DNA of 37,110 nt from Candidatus Avelusimicrobium bubulum (GCA_902798835.1 CADBYN010000009.1:1-37110); one strand, 5' to 3'. Numbered from the stretch's first letter, positions 8,091 to 16,725 are shown. The notes: generated by a model from the sequence alone, not told the origin. Translations and numbers: made by a program.

Positions 8091-8989
8091 TTAAGCCCCC
8101 GCACCAAACTTTCTAAATTGCGACGCATCAACTGCGCGTAGGTCACATTGGCATTGAAGTCTTTTTTAGAAATATGCTCAATGGGGTAAAGTGGCAAAAC
8201 CTGAGTTCCCGTCTCTTGCGAAACTGTTTTTGCCAAACGGGAAGAAAGCATCTCTTCCGTAAAGATGGCCGACAAATGCTTCCCCTTGATTTGCTCAACC
8301 AATTCGGCTAGTTTTTTGGCAGAATGTTCACCCTCATGGCTCGTGCCCGATAAGGCGGTAAGTGTAAGGCCATAGGCATCCGTTAAATTTTTAAAAGCCA
8401 AGTGCCCCACATGTACTACTTCGCGCGAATTGCAAGCAGCTAACGAGTTTTTGAATTCTTGATCTAGCGCGTCTATTTCTTCATTAAATTTTTTCAAATT
8501 TTCAGTATAGAAAAGTTGCTGACCGGGGTTAATCTTTATAAGCATTTTCTTTATCTCCCCCGCCAATATTTTAGTATTTTGCAAATTCATCCATATATGT
8601 GGATCTTGCGCAATGGGCAGTGTAGAGGATAACTCCAGCACATTCTCTTTTTCGTCGGCAGCTTGTACCAATTCCTGGGCCCAAGGCTCCAACTCGTTGG
8701 ATACATAAATAAAAGCGTTAGCATGTTTTAGGCTGACCAACACCCCCGGCGTAGGCTCAAAAGCATGTGGTTCCGCGCCCGGTGGTAAGAGCATAATTAA
8801 ATTAACGGTATCGCCGGCTAATTGCTTGGTAAGCGTATACGGAACGTACCCTGACACTACTACAACGGGGTTATTATTATCGGTATAGGGGTTGCGTACC
8901 GTAGAAGAAATGGAAGCCCACCAAATCAGCCCGGCTACCACCAAAAATAAAATAGGTAAAAGATGTTTACGCATACATATATTATACAA
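8075..8989 (-). CDS. znuA: Zinc/manganese ABC transporter substrate-binding protein
   Basis: This is the periplasmic metal receptor of the TroA/ZnuA family. An N-terminal hydrophobic segment (LLPILFLVVAGLIWWA) acts as signal or anchor; there is no lipobox. Metal-ligand histidines are seen in the usual order: GAEPHAFEPTP, DPHIWMNL and VHVGHLAF, with an acidic ligand candidate later (FTEEMLSS). The His-rich loop typical of ZnuA from proteobacteria is missing, so zinc versus manganese is open. The start is ambiguous: TTG at 8989 has AGGAGG four bases upstream, while ATG at 8974 lies 6 bases after a perfect TATAAT (8986-8981) and could be leaderless. First gene of the operon. Confidence 0.9.
   Translation of the reverse strand: MYNICMRKHLLPILFLVVAGLIWWASISSTVRNPYTDNNNPVVVVSGYVPYTLTKQLAGDTVNLIMLLPPGAEPHAFEPTPGVLVSLKHANAFIYVSNELEPWAQELVQAADEKENVLELSSTLPIAQDPHIWMNLQNTKILAGEIKKMLIKINPGQQLFYTENLKKFNEEIDALDQEFKNSLAACNSREVVHVGHLAFKNLTDAYGLTLTALSGTSHEGEHSAKKLAELVEQIKGKHLSAIFTEEMLSSRLAKTVSQETGTQVLPLYPIEHISKKDFNANVTYAQLMRRNLESLVRGLKCQAS
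8981..8986 (-). promoter_or_regulatory. TATAAT -10 box of znuA
   Basis: A perfect TATAAT on the minus strand, 6 bases before the ATG at 8974. If this is the promoter, transcription would begin at or next to that ATG and the upstream AGGAGG/TTG pair would not be in the mRNA. Confidence 0.5.
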
Positions 8990-9010
8990 AAAGCCTCCTA
9001 TACGTTTTTT

Positions 9011-9019
9011 TGATACAAT
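9011..9019 (+). promoter_or_regulatory. Extended -10 box (TGATACAAT) of the EamA gene
   Basis: TGA plus TACAAT gives the extended -10 form, ending 6 bases before the ATG at 9026. No clear -35 and no Shine-Dalgarno site is seen, so the mRNA is probably leaderless. The box lies back to back with the znuA promoter in a 36-base divergent gap. Confidence 0.6.
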
Positions 9020-9025
9020 AAGTTT

Positions 9026-9922
9026 ATGAATTATTTTTTGGCATTTTGTTTAGCCCTGTGTTGGGGCACGGCTTTTTTGGCCTCTAAAAATATTGTGGAC
9101 GTGCTTCCGCCTTATTGGGGCACGTTCTTGCGTGTAGTCGCAGGACTTCTATTCTTTGTAATTTTCTTCGGTATACGCCATGCCTCTTTTAAGTGTCCCG
9201 CACGCGAGTTATGGCGTCCGTGGACCATTAGTTTGCTGCTTATTTTGCTGCCGTTTGCGGCGCTGTCGTGGGGACTCCAGTATACAGCCCCTACTGTTGG
9301 AGGTATTTTTAACGGAACCGTGCCAATTTGGAGTTTTATTGCCGGGGCAATTATCTTAAAAGGGATCGACCGCTTTACGTGGAGGCGCGCCGTCGGCGTA
9401 CTTATCGGTTTAGTGGGACTGCTCGTTATTATGCACCCCCAATTGCAAGCCGCCTTGCAAGTGCCGACCGGAAAAATGGCTCTTTGGGGATATTTTGCCC
9501 TCTTACTTATGGCACTTTCTTACGGTTTAGGAAACGTTCTTACCAAAAAAATTATGGTGGACAATACAAACGTCGGTTGGGAAGCAAATACGTTCCACCA
9601 GTACCTGTTTGCCGCGGTAATTCTGGGAATTATTTCCGTCCTTGCAGAGCCGACCCCCACCTTGCACATTTTCAACACAAAACTGGTACTTTCTATCGTT
9701 AGCGCGGGCGTGTTTTCCTCTGCAGTCGCATTTTTACTAATGATTGCACTACTCAAACACTGGGGTGCTACACGCATGGCATCCGTGACTTATTTCACAC
9801 CTATTGTCGCTATGGGTACAGATATCTTATTCCGCGGGCGTATGCCACACGGAGCAGAGTTAATAGGTATGGGATTTATTTTTGTAAGTCTGTGGCTCAT
9901 CCAGAAAAAAGTAGAAGGATAA
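9026..9922 (+). CDS. EamA/DMT-family transporter
   Basis: A 298-residue membrane protein with about ten hydrophobic helices in two homologous halves, the EamA layout. Typical pieces are WGTAFLASKNIVDVLPP at the start, GGIFNGTVPIWSFIAGAIIL closing the first half, and GLVGLLVIMHP before the second. Members export amino acids, metabolites or drugs; the substrate cannot be read from the sequence. It is a single-gene unit, divergent from znuA and ending at a shared terminator with the pilin genes. A basic C-terminal IQKKV tail follows the last helix. Confidence 0.88.
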   Translation: MNYFLAFCLALCWGTAFLASKNIVDVLPPYWGTFLRVVAGLLFFVIFFGIRHASFKCPARELWRPWTISLLLILLPFAALSWGLQYTAPTVGGIFNGTVPIWSFIAGAIILKGIDRFTWRRAVGVLIGLVGLLVIMHPQLQAALQVPTGKMALWGYFALLLMALSYGLGNVLTKKIMVDNTNVGWEANTFHQYLFAAVILGIISVLAEPTPTLHIFNTKLVLSIVSAGVFSSAVAFLLMIALLKHWGATRMASVTYFTPIVAMGTDILFRGRMPHGAELIGMGFIFVSLWLIQKKVEG

Positions 9923-9941
9923 ATAAACTTTGAACTTTAAA

Positions 9942-9976
9942 AAAATACCCCGGGGATTTTCCCCGGGGGTTATTTT
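9942..9976. terminator. Bidirectional terminator between EamA gene and pilin 1
   Basis: CCCCGGGG (9948-9955) and CCCCGGGG (9961-9968) pair around ATTTT, with an A run on the left and TTATTTTT on the right. Serves both converging genes. Confidence 0.85.
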
Positions 9977-11301
9977 TAATCGTCGTAACAACTCATACCA
10001 GATTTAGGGGCTCCATCTTTTGCAGTACACTTACGCCACTGTCTGCCCGTTGTGTCACCACCTGGGGTTGTCGGCGGAGCCGGCGTACCAGCAGGGCAGT
10101 AACTAAATTTAGAATCATTTTCTCCCGTACAATAGGACGTATTATCGTAGGTGCTTTGACTAATTGGACAAGTACCCGAAGCCCGGGCTTCGCAAACAGA
10201 TCCATTTGTGAAGTTACTCTTATCACACGCATTGCCCCCTCTGCCTATACAACGCGAACCATCAAAAAGAGAGTTCCCACATCCTCCATTTGTTGCGTTT
10301 GATGTACAGGTGGACCCTTCTTTATACCAACTGCGTCCGCAACCAAAAGAGTTGGTAGATTCATTAACGCATTCGGAATTGTAGTATTGTGCAGAATTGG
10401 CACCTGTGGTATCTGTCTTACCGCCTTTATCGTTCCCTCCACAAGCCGTATTAACTGCGCCACTTGCATTGTTTTGGTTCACAACACACACCGATCCATT
10501 TGTAAAAACACTTTGCTGACAACCGGCTACCGGGCTTGTTCCTCCTCCTGTTTGACCGGCGGTACAAGTGGAATTGTTTGAAAATTCAGAGAATGCACAT
10601 CCCTGCTTTCCCCCGTTGGCTATACTACACGCAGATCCGTCATCATAAGAAGAATTAGCACAACCTCCATTGACCCCCGTAGCCTCACATTCAGCACCTG
10701 AGGCTTGCAAATTTTGACATGCATTAGCTTGTGTGGCCGAACAGGTATCTCCTTCTTCGAGTGTAAGGTTGGATTCGTTGGTATAAGCAATGGCAAACGC
10801 GCCATCTTCCGTATTCCCTTGAATAATATAGGTATCATACCCTTTGGTAAGACTCCCGTGAGATACTTTGGTTCCTCCCAGCGCATTTTGGCACAACCAA
10901 GTGGCCATGGCATCGCCTTTTTTCGCTTCGCAATGTATGTTAGAAGGATATTGTTTGCTGCGAGACTGATACATCACATAATTGTTATTTACGCCCGGCC
11001 GGTTTACAAGTACGTAGCTAAAATTATCATTATCCGCTAATTGAACGCTCGTACCATCAGGATATTCATTTTGGCCTGTTACAATGAGGGAAGATAAATT
11101 GGTAGCATATCGGCGATTCCCCAAGTAATATACCTCGTTTCCTTGATAAATGCCTTTTGCTACCGGCATCAACGCATGAAAACGGCTTTTATACACCGCC
11201 CGCTGATACTGCGGAACAGCAATAGATGCCAGCGTAGCAATAATCAAAACAACCACCAACACCTCAAGAAGGGTAAAACCTAATTTTATATTCTTGTTCA
11301 T
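9976..11301 (-). CDS. Type IV pilin-like protein with Cys-rich repeat domain (copy 1)
   Basis: The N-terminus is a class III prepilin signal: leader MNKNIKLG, cleavage before F, then FTLLEVLVVV with the conserved Glu at mature position 5 and a long hydrophobic helix. A pilin-like body follows to about residue 190. The remainder is about 250 residues rich in Gly, Ser and Asn with 22 cysteines, built from modules with two Cys 10 residues apart in the pattern GCxxSxFxNGSxC. At 441 residues it is about three times a normal major pilin. I start it at 11301, which has AGGAG upstream; the upstream frame to 11343 lacks a proper leader. It would be processed by a prepilin peptidase and may be a large minor pilin or adhesin; no pilus assembly gene is nearby. 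Its neighbour at 11436-12761 is a close paralogue. Confidence 0.85.
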   Translation of the reverse strand: MNKNIKLGFTLLEVLVVVLIIATLASIAVPQYQRAVYKSRFHALMPVAKGIYQGNEVYYLGNRRYATNLSSLIVTGQNEYPDGTSVQLADNDNFSYVLVNRPGVNNNYVMYQSRSKQYPSNIHCEAKKGDAMATWLCQNALGGTKVSHGSLTKGYDTYIIQGNTEDGAFAIAYTNESNLTLEEGDTCSATQANACQNLQASGAECEATGVNGGCANSSYDDGSACSIANGGKQGCAFSEFSNNSTCTAGQTGGGTSPVAGCQQSVFTNGSVCVVNQNNASGAVNTACGGNDKGGKTDTTGANSAQYYNSECVNESTNSFGCGRSWYKEGSTCTSNATNGGCGNSLFDGSRCIGRGGNACDKSNFTNGSVCEARASGTCPISQSTYDNTSYCTGENDSKFSYCPAGTPAPPTTPGGDTTGRQWRKCTAKDGAPKSGMSCYDD

Positions 11302-11325
11302 ATATTTGTTCTCCTGTTGCATTTT

Positions 11326-11334
11326 AGTATAGCA
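11326..11334 (-). promoter_or_regulatory. Extended -10 box (TGCTATACT) of pilin copy 1
   Basis: TGC plus TATACT on the minus strand, 24 bases before the ATG at 11301, leaving room for a short leader with an AGGAG ribosome site. No clear -35. Confidence 0.55.
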
Positions 11335-11399
11335 AAAAAACAATTAAAATAGAATATTTAGTCTGCTCAAAACAGCGAATTAAGTACACGAATGGCTCT

Positions 11400-11427
11400 A
11401 AAAAAAGCCCCGAGCAATGCCCGGGGT
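11400..11427 (-). terminator. Terminator of pilin copy 2
   Basis: On the minus strand CCCCGGGC (11426-11419) pairs with GCTCGGGG (11415-11408) with one G-U pair and a 3-base loop, followed by C and a T run. It separates the two pilin copies, so each has its own promoter and terminator. Confidence 0.8.
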
Positions 11428-11435
11428 TTGTGTTT

Positions 11436-12761
11436 TTAATTGTCGTAACAACTCATACCAGATTTAGGAGCTCCATCGCTCGCAGTACACTGACGCCATT
11501 GTTTTCCGGTTGTGTCACCGCCAGGCGTTGCCGGTGGAGCCGGCGTACCGACAGGGCAGTAACTGTATCGGGAATTATTTTTCCCCGCACAATAAGAAGT
11601 GTTATCGTACGTGCTTTGATCACTTGGACAAGTACCCGAAGCCCGCGCCTCGCAAACTGACCCGTTTGTAAAGTTACTCTTATCGCAGGCGTTGCCCCCT
11701 CTGCCTATACAACGCGAATTATCAAAACGCGAATTTCCGCAGCCCCCGTTATTGGTACTTGATGTACAGGTAGAACCTTCTTTATACCAACTGCGTCCGC
11801 AACCAAAAGAGTTGGTAGATTCATTAATACATTCGGAATGATAGTATTGTGCCGAATTGGCGCCCGTGGTATCTGCTTTACCGCCTTTATCGTTTCCGCC
11901 GCACGCCGTATTAACTGCGCCGTTGGCATTATTTTGGTTCACAACGCACACAGATCCTTCTGTAAAGACACTTTGCTGACATCCAGCTACCGGGCTCGTT
12001 CCGCCTGTTGTTTGACCGGCGGCACAAGTAGAATTATTTGAAAATTCGGAATTCGCGCATCCCTGCTTTCCGCCATTTGCTGTACTACACGTAGAGCCAT
12101 CATTGTAAGAAGAATTGGCACAACCCCCGTTGACTCCTGTCGCTTCACACCCAGCACCGGAGGCTTCCAAATGTTGACAGCCATTGGCTTGTGTGGCCGT
12201 GCACGTATCCCCTTCTTCCAGCGTAAGGTTTGATTCGTTTGTGTAGCTAGAAGACAGTGTCCCGTCGGCTTCGCTTCCTTTAAGAATATAGGTATCATAT
12301 CCCTTGGTGAGGTTCCCGCGGGAAATTTTAGTTCCTCCCAAAGACTCTCCGCATAACCAAGCTGCCTTTTCATCGCCTTTTTTAGCTTCACAGTGAATGT
12401 TGGAAGGGTAACGTTTGCTGCGGGCCTGGTACATAACGTAATTATTATTTAAATTATCCCGTTTTACAAGCACGTAACTGTATTTGTCATCTGTGGCCAA
12501 TTGAACACTCGTTCCGTCCGGATACTCGTTGGCACCTGTTATCATCAATGATGATACATCTGTTGCGTAATGACCATTCGTTAAATAAAAGTCCTCATTT
12601 CCCTGATTGATCCCTCGGGCAATTGACATCAGGGTGCGGAAACGACTTTTGTACACAGCTTTTTGATACTGCGGAACGGCCACTGCTGCTAATACGGCCA
12701 CAATTATGACAGCAATTAATATTTCGATAAGGGTAAAACCCAAATTTGTTTCATGGTTCAT
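11436..12761 (-). CDS. Type IV pilin-like protein with Cys-rich repeat domain (copy 2)
   Basis: A paralogue of the gene at 9976-11301 with identical length (441 residues from the ATG at 12761). Leader MNHETNLG, then FTLIEILIAVIIV with Glu5. By eye the N-terminal third differs at many positions (for example VAKGIYQGNE against IARGINQGNE), while the C-terminal Cys-rich half is nearly the same and keeps all 24 cysteines of the protein. The start is chosen for the leader and for the AAGGGAG ribosome site; the frame upstream to 12791 is not needed. The shared 3' half may reflect recent duplication, gene conversion or strong constraint. Function as for copy 1: exported pilin-type surface protein, role unknown. 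Confidence 0.85.
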   Translation of the reverse strand: MNHETNLGFTLIEILIAVIIVAVLAAVAVPQYQKAVYKSRFRTLMSIARGINQGNEDFYLTNGHYATDVSSLMITGANEYPDGTSVQLATDDKYSYVLVKRDNLNNNYVMYQARSKRYPSNIHCEAKKGDEKAAWLCGESLGGTKISRGNLTKGYDTYILKGSEADGTLSSSYTNESNLTLEEGDTCTATQANGCQHLEASGAGCEATGVNGGCANSSYNDGSTCSTANGGKQGCANSEFSNNSTCAAGQTTGGTSPVAGCQQSVFTEGSVCVVNQNNANGAVNTACGGNDKGGKADTTGANSAQYYHSECINESTNSFGCGRSWYKEGSTCTSSTNNGGCGNSRFDNSRCIGRGGNACDKSNFTNGSVCEARASGTCPSDQSTYDNTSYCAGKNNSRYSYCPVGTPAPPATPGGDTTGKQWRQCTASDGAPKSGMSCYDN

Positions 12762-12781
12762 TTGCTTACTCCCTTTCTTAT

Positions 12782-12790
12782 AGTATATCA
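12782..12790 (-). promoter_or_regulatory. Extended -10 box (TGATATACT) of pilin copy 2
   Basis: TGA plus TATACT on the minus strand, 20 bases before the ATG at 12761, in the same place relative to the gene as the box of copy 1. Confidence 0.55.
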
Positions 12791-12832
12791 AAAAATAAAA
12801 ATATAATCTGCTAAACTAATTAATATTTTCCC

Positions 12833-12860
12833 TTGTACAAGGCCCTAAATATGCTAAAAT
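12833..12860 (+). promoter_or_regulatory. Promoter of the DUF4912-GH57 operon
   Basis: TTGTAC at 12833-12838 and an extended -10 TGCTAAAAT at 12852-12860 with a 16-base spacer. A leader of about 55 bases follows, ending in an AAGGGG-type ribosome site before the ATG at 12921. Confidence 0.5.
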
Positions 12861-12920
12861 ATATTTACAAAGTTTTACAGTCTTTTTATCGAAACAAAAT
12901 TATATAAGGGGAAAAGGGTT

Positions 12921-13787
12921 ATGGCACAAAATTTATCATCCAGCTCGCTACTCAAGCCGCTCTTGCGAGACCGCCAAATGGAAACTGATATTCCATCGGG
13001 CTATGGCAAAACAGAAAGTTATCTGTTGCCCAAAGATCCGGCGTGGATGTTCTTGTTTTGGGAAATTACTCAAAGCACACTTGATTTTATCAGGAGTCAA
13101 TACGGCGAAACTGTACTCAAAGCAGCCCGCACTATCATCCGGTTGCATGATGTAACTGATGTAGCTCTGTTTAATGGCACCAATTCCGTAAAATACTACG
13201 ACATGCCCGTGCTGTTGGAAGCACGCAGTTGGTACATTAACGCCCCCGAGTCGGGAAGAGCATATATCGCCGATTTGGGATATCTTACGGAAGATGGCCG
13301 ATTTATTTTGATTACCCGCAGCAACGCGACCACGTTGCCGCCCGGTCGCATTTCCAATGTAATTGACGACAAGTGGATGATTGTGGAAGGAGATTTCCAA
13401 AAACTCTTAAAACTTTCTGGTGCCGATTACATCGGTCTGGGAGCCAGCGAACTTATGCAAGTAGTTGGCCAACGTTGGAAACTTACCGAGTTGACCCCTT
13501 CAGGCGCTCCCACTTCTTGGTCCTCCTTTGCCTTACATTTAGACAAAGTACAAGACGAAGATATTTGGCTCAATGCCGACTGTGAAATTATCATCTACGG
13601 GTCAGCTTCCAAAAACGCTATTGTATCTATCAACGGTAAAGATATCGAACTTAAAGACGGAAAATTCACAATCCATCGTCATTTATCGGCCGGAGATATT
13701 GTTGACTTGCCTATCCATGCGCGTAACGCGTGCGGTGATAAAACTAGACATATAGAGATAAAAGCTCTGCGCGAACAGGGGAAATAA
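12921..13787 (+). CDS. DUF4912 domain protein
   Basis: A 288-residue soluble protein without signal peptide. The N-terminal part (about 25-130) has the DUF4912 pattern SGYGKTESYLLPKDPAWMF, FWEIT, RLHDVTDV and YINAPESGRAYIADLGY, a beta-rich fold often compared to carbohydrate-binding modules. The C-terminal part (about 200-285) is another beta-rich stretch that may be a second module. DUF4912 proteins commonly sit beside GH57 glucan enzymes, as here, one base before the next gene, so a glycogen-binding or accessory role is likely but unproven. Ribosome site AAGGGGAAAAGGG. Confidence 0.82.
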   Translation: MAQNLSSSSLLKPLLRDRQMETDIPSGYGKTESYLLPKDPAWMFLFWEITQSTLDFIRSQYGETVLKAARTIIRLHDVTDVALFNGTNSVKYYDMPVLLEARSWYINAPESGRAYIADLGYLTEDGRFILITRSNATTLPPGRISNVIDDKWMIVEGDFQKLLKLSGADYIGLGASELMQVVGQRWKLTELTPSGAPTSWSSFALHLDKVQDEDIWLNADCEIIIYGSASKNAIVSINGKDIELKDGKFTIHRHLSAGDIVDLPIHARNACGDKTRHIEIKALREQGK

Positions 13788-13788
13788 T

Positions 13789-15411
13789 ATGGGACAAGAA
13801 AAGGGTTATCTCGCGCTCGTATTGCATGCGCATCTGCCGTTTATCAAACATCCGGAATATCCGGACTTCTTAGAAGAAGACTGGTTTTACGAAGCCATGG
13901 TGGAAACCTATATTCCACTGCTCAGCGTATTTGAAAAGCTCACGGAAGAAGGATGTGATTTTCGTCTCACCATGTCACTCACTCCGCCTTTGTGCAATAT
14001 GATGGAAGATTCGCTGCTCATTGACCGCTTCCGTCATTACTTAAATCAACGGGTAGAATTATCCGAAAAAGAAATCCACCGCACAAAAGGAACCGAATTC
14101 GAAGGCGTAGCAAGGATGTACTTCGATAAATTCCGCCGCTATCAAGACTTATTTGAAAACCATTATCACGGACATGTGCTGCAAGGTTTTAAAAAATTCC
14201 AGGATATGGGCAAGTTGGAAATTATCACTTGTTGTGCGACTCACGGCTATTTGCCACTGATGGTACACAAAGAAAGTGTTAATGCCCAAATTAAAATTGC
14301 CGCTCATGATTACCGCAGCCGATTTGGTAAAAATCCGCGCGGAATTTGGCTGGCTGAATGTGCCTATAATCCTGGGGATGATAAGTTTTTACGTGAAGAA
14401 GGAATCCGTTTTTTCTTTACCGAAACGCATGGCATTTTGCATGGAACACCGCGCCCGAAATACGGCGTGTATGCCCCTGTGTATTGCCCCGAAACGGGAG
14501 TAGCCGCGTTTGCACGCGACATGGAATCAGCCCAACAAGTATGGAGTGCCGACTCCGGTTATCCCGGCGATCACCGCTATCGTGAATTCTATCGCGATTT
14601 AGGTTACGACTTAGATTATGATTATATCAGACCCTATCTTCATTCCGACGGGGTTCGCCGCAACATCGGCATGAAATACCATAAAATTACCGGCAAAGTA
14701 TCCCTCAACCAAAAACAGGCTTATAACCCTTGGGAAGCACGCGATGTGGCCGCCGAGCACGCCGGCAACTTTATGTTCAACCGCCAAAAACAAATTGAGT
14801 ATTTGAGCACTATTATCGACCGCAAACCGTTGGTTGTTTCTATGTATGATGCGGAGTTATACGGCCATTGGTGGTATGAGGGAATTGATTTCTTGGAGTT
14901 TTTATTCAAAAAGATCTACTACGATCAAAATGAAATCAAACTTATTACCCCCATGGAATATTTACAAATTTACCCGGAAAATCAGGTAGTACAACCGTCT
15001 ATGTCCAGCTGGGGAGATAAAGGGTATCATGACGTATGGCTTAATAGCGGAAATGATTGGATTTACCGCCATTTAATTAAATCTTCCGAACGCATGATGA
15101 ACTTGGCCAATCGTTTCCCCAATGCGCAAGGGCTTTTACGTCGAGCACTTAACCAATTGGCGCGCGAATTGGTACTCATGCAATCGTCCGATTGGGCCTT
15201 CTTAATGACCACGGGTACTGCCAAAGAATATTCCACCAAGCGCACCAAAGATCACATCAAACGGTTTAACGAACTCTACGAACAGATTATCGGCAATCGT
15301 ATTGATGAGGGCTATGTGTATAGCTTGGAAATGCGTGATTCTATCTTCCAGCAGATAGATTATAACGTATATTCTACGTCGTCAAAAGAAGCTGTTTTGG
15401 CTAAATATTAA
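13789..15411 (+). CDS. GH57 1,4-alpha-glucan branching enzyme-like protein
   Basis: A glycoside hydrolase of family 57, 540 residues, the size of branching enzymes of this family. Conserved regions: HAHLPF (12-17), WLAECAY with the probable nucleophile E190, and SMYDAELYGHWWYEG with the probable acid/base D354. A C-terminal helical domain follows (about 430-540). GH57 branching enzymes cut an alpha-1,4 chain and rejoin it as alpha-1,6 branches in glycogen. The partner DUF4912 gene ends one base upstream, and both share one promoter. Alternatives in the family are 4-alpha-glucanotransferase or amylase, which differ in these motifs. No other glycogen gene is in the window. A hairpin closes the operon. 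Confidence 0.85.
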   Translation: MGQEKGYLALVLHAHLPFIKHPEYPDFLEEDWFYEAMVETYIPLLSVFEKLTEEGCDFRLTMSLTPPLCNMMEDSLLIDRFRHYLNQRVELSEKEIHRTKGTEFEGVARMYFDKFRRYQDLFENHYHGHVLQGFKKFQDMGKLEIITCCATHGYLPLMVHKESVNAQIKIAAHDYRSRFGKNPRGIWLAECAYNPGDDKFLREEGIRFFFTETHGILHGTPRPKYGVYAPVYCPETGVAAFARDMESAQQVWSADSGYPGDHRYREFYRDLGYDLDYDYIRPYLHSDGVRRNIGMKYHKITGKVSLNQKQAYNPWEARDVAAEHAGNFMFNRQKQIEYLSTIIDRKPLVVSMYDAELYGHWWYEGIDFLEFLFKKIYYDQNEIKLITPMEYLQIYPENQVVQPSMSSWGDKGYHDVWLNSGNDWIYRHLIKSSERMMNLANRFPNAQGLLRRALNQLARELVLMQSSDWAFLMTTGTAKEYSTKRTKDHIKRFNELYEQIIGNRIDEGYVYSLEMRDSIFQQIDYNVYSTSSKEAVLAKY

Positions 15412-15424
15412 ACTTCAAATTGAA

Positions 15425-15451
15425 GGGGATCCGACAAATAACCGGGTCCCC
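15425..15451 (+). terminator. Terminator-like hairpin after the GH57 gene
   Basis: GGGGATCCG (15425-15433) pairs with CGGGTCCCC (15443-15451), 9 bp with one wobble, loop of 9. The T tract after it is weak (TAAATTC), so termination may be partial. Confidence 0.55.
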
Positions 15452-15528
15452 TAAATTCAAAAGACCCACCGCTTTTATAGGCCTAAAGACCCTCGCTCTC
15501 GTTGTTAAATACTGCTAAAGTATTAGTA

Positions 15529-16725
15529 ATGAGGTCCTTAACCGCCGTTATTTTATCTTTTATCACCTTCGTGGGTATTTCAGCAAATTTACCCGCGTGG
15601 GGAGGGCCGTCTAAACTCAAAAAGGTCAAAACACCCTCTCCTAGCAAATTCTTTCCCAAAAGACATGCCGTAATGGATATGCTCCACGATACAAGACCGG
15701 AGATACGCCTCACGCGCCGGGCTCATATGTATGAGGTGGCTACCTCGTATACCCCCGCCAAAAAAAATTTAAATGCCCGTTTGCGTTATCTTAACGAAAT
15801 TAAAGAAGCTGGCAGATTATACGATCATATTCGTCATACAGGCCTTTTGTCTAATACTTTTCCCCATTTGCGCCGTAGTATTGAAAAAACTATTGTTAAT
15901 AAAACGCTGCGTGCTAGCTTATTAAAGCACATGGAAGAGGGGCATCGCTCCTCTATGCTTCATGAGTTAGAAGATTACTACCACCTTACGCCCAATCATG
16001 TCCCGCTTTTTTATGCTTCCATGGAACCGGCCGAACTGTTTGCCAGACATGCATTAGAATATTTACAAAATCACCCTCACAAACCTAATTGGCCCTTACG
16101 TCATATTTTAAAAACAGAAGGGATAGATCCTGCTTTGAAGGAAGAAATTCGCGATGTGTTTAATAAAGGGGTGGTGCCGCCTAATCGCGTGAATCATATT
16201 TTGCAAGTTTTACAAACTGTTTATTTACAATATCAGCATATTTTAAAAGAAAGCGAAGCAGATGGAACTGTTCAAGCTACCGTAGCTATTTATCAATATT
16301 TAGCTGATGAGCTGGAAACTTTCACAACAACTCACAAACGCTTGCCCGAATTTCGATTTGAAGAAGAACGCGAATTTTATAATTTACTCAACGTCTTGGC
16401 ATACTTTCATGAGGCTAATCGCTTTGAGAAAGCACTTCCCCAAATACGCAGACTGTATACTATACTGGAGCGATTCCCTACCCCGTTTTATGATGAAGCC
16501 GGAACTATAAAAGAGCTTAATAAATTTATAGAAAAATATAATGATTTCCCGCAAAGTGTAGAAGTGCGTGATTTACTGCAACCGCGCGAGCACGAAGACA
16601 TGCTCTACACGTCAATAGAATATTGGAAACGAAAAAGCCCTGCTTTCCAGAAGCATTTTAACGATCTGTTCTTGCGTCGGACGATAAAAACAGAACATCT
16701 TCCCCCTCCTTTCAATTACTACTAA
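15529..16725 (+). CDS. Secreted protein of unknown function
   Basis: I do not recognise the family. From the ATG at 15529 the protein is 398 residues: a signal peptide (MRSLTAVILSFITFVGISANLPAWG), then a mostly helical, charged chain rich in Leu, His, Arg and Glu, without cysteines in the mature part. The frame is open further upstream to a TTG at 15502, but the ATG gives a proper signal peptide. No Shine-Dalgarno site is seen; a weak TGCTAAAGT box ends 8 bases before the ATG, so a leaderless start is possible. It stands alone between the glucan operon and the convergent greA, 11 bases away, with no clear terminator between them. Probably periplasmic. Confidence 0.7.
   Translation: MRSLTAVILSFITFVGISANLPAWGGPSKLKKVKTPSPSKFFPKRHAVMDMLHDTRPEIRLTRRAHMYEVATSYTPAKKNLNARLRYLNEIKEAGRLYDHIRHTGLLSNTFPHLRRSIEKTIVNKTLRASLLKHMEEGHRSSMLHELEDYYHLTPNHVPLFYASMEPAELFARHALEYLQNHPHKPNWPLRHILKTEGIDPALKEEIRDVFNKGVVPPNRVNHILQVLQTVYLQYQHILKESEADGTVQATVAIYQYLADELETFTTTHKRLPEFRFEEEREFYNLLNVLAYFHEANRFEKALPQIRRLYTILERFPTPFYDEAGTIKELNKFIEKYNDFPQSVEVRDLLQPREHEDMLYTSIEYWKRKSPAFQKHFNDLFLRRTIKTEHLPPPFNYY

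Larger units (their letters stand above)
9976..12761. repeat. Tandem duplication of a ~1.33-kb pilin gene
   Basis: Two head-to-tail gene copies of 1326 bases, offset by 1460 bases, similar over their whole length and most similar in the Cys-rich 3' part. The spacers, promoters and terminators differ, so the duplication is not very recent or the flanks have drifted. Confidence 0.85.

Noticed and set aside
9976-12761. Possible CRISPR or short DNA repeat array in the pilin genes
   Set aside because: The repetition is at protein level (Cys modules of variable length) plus a gene duplication; no identical short repeats with regular spacers occur.
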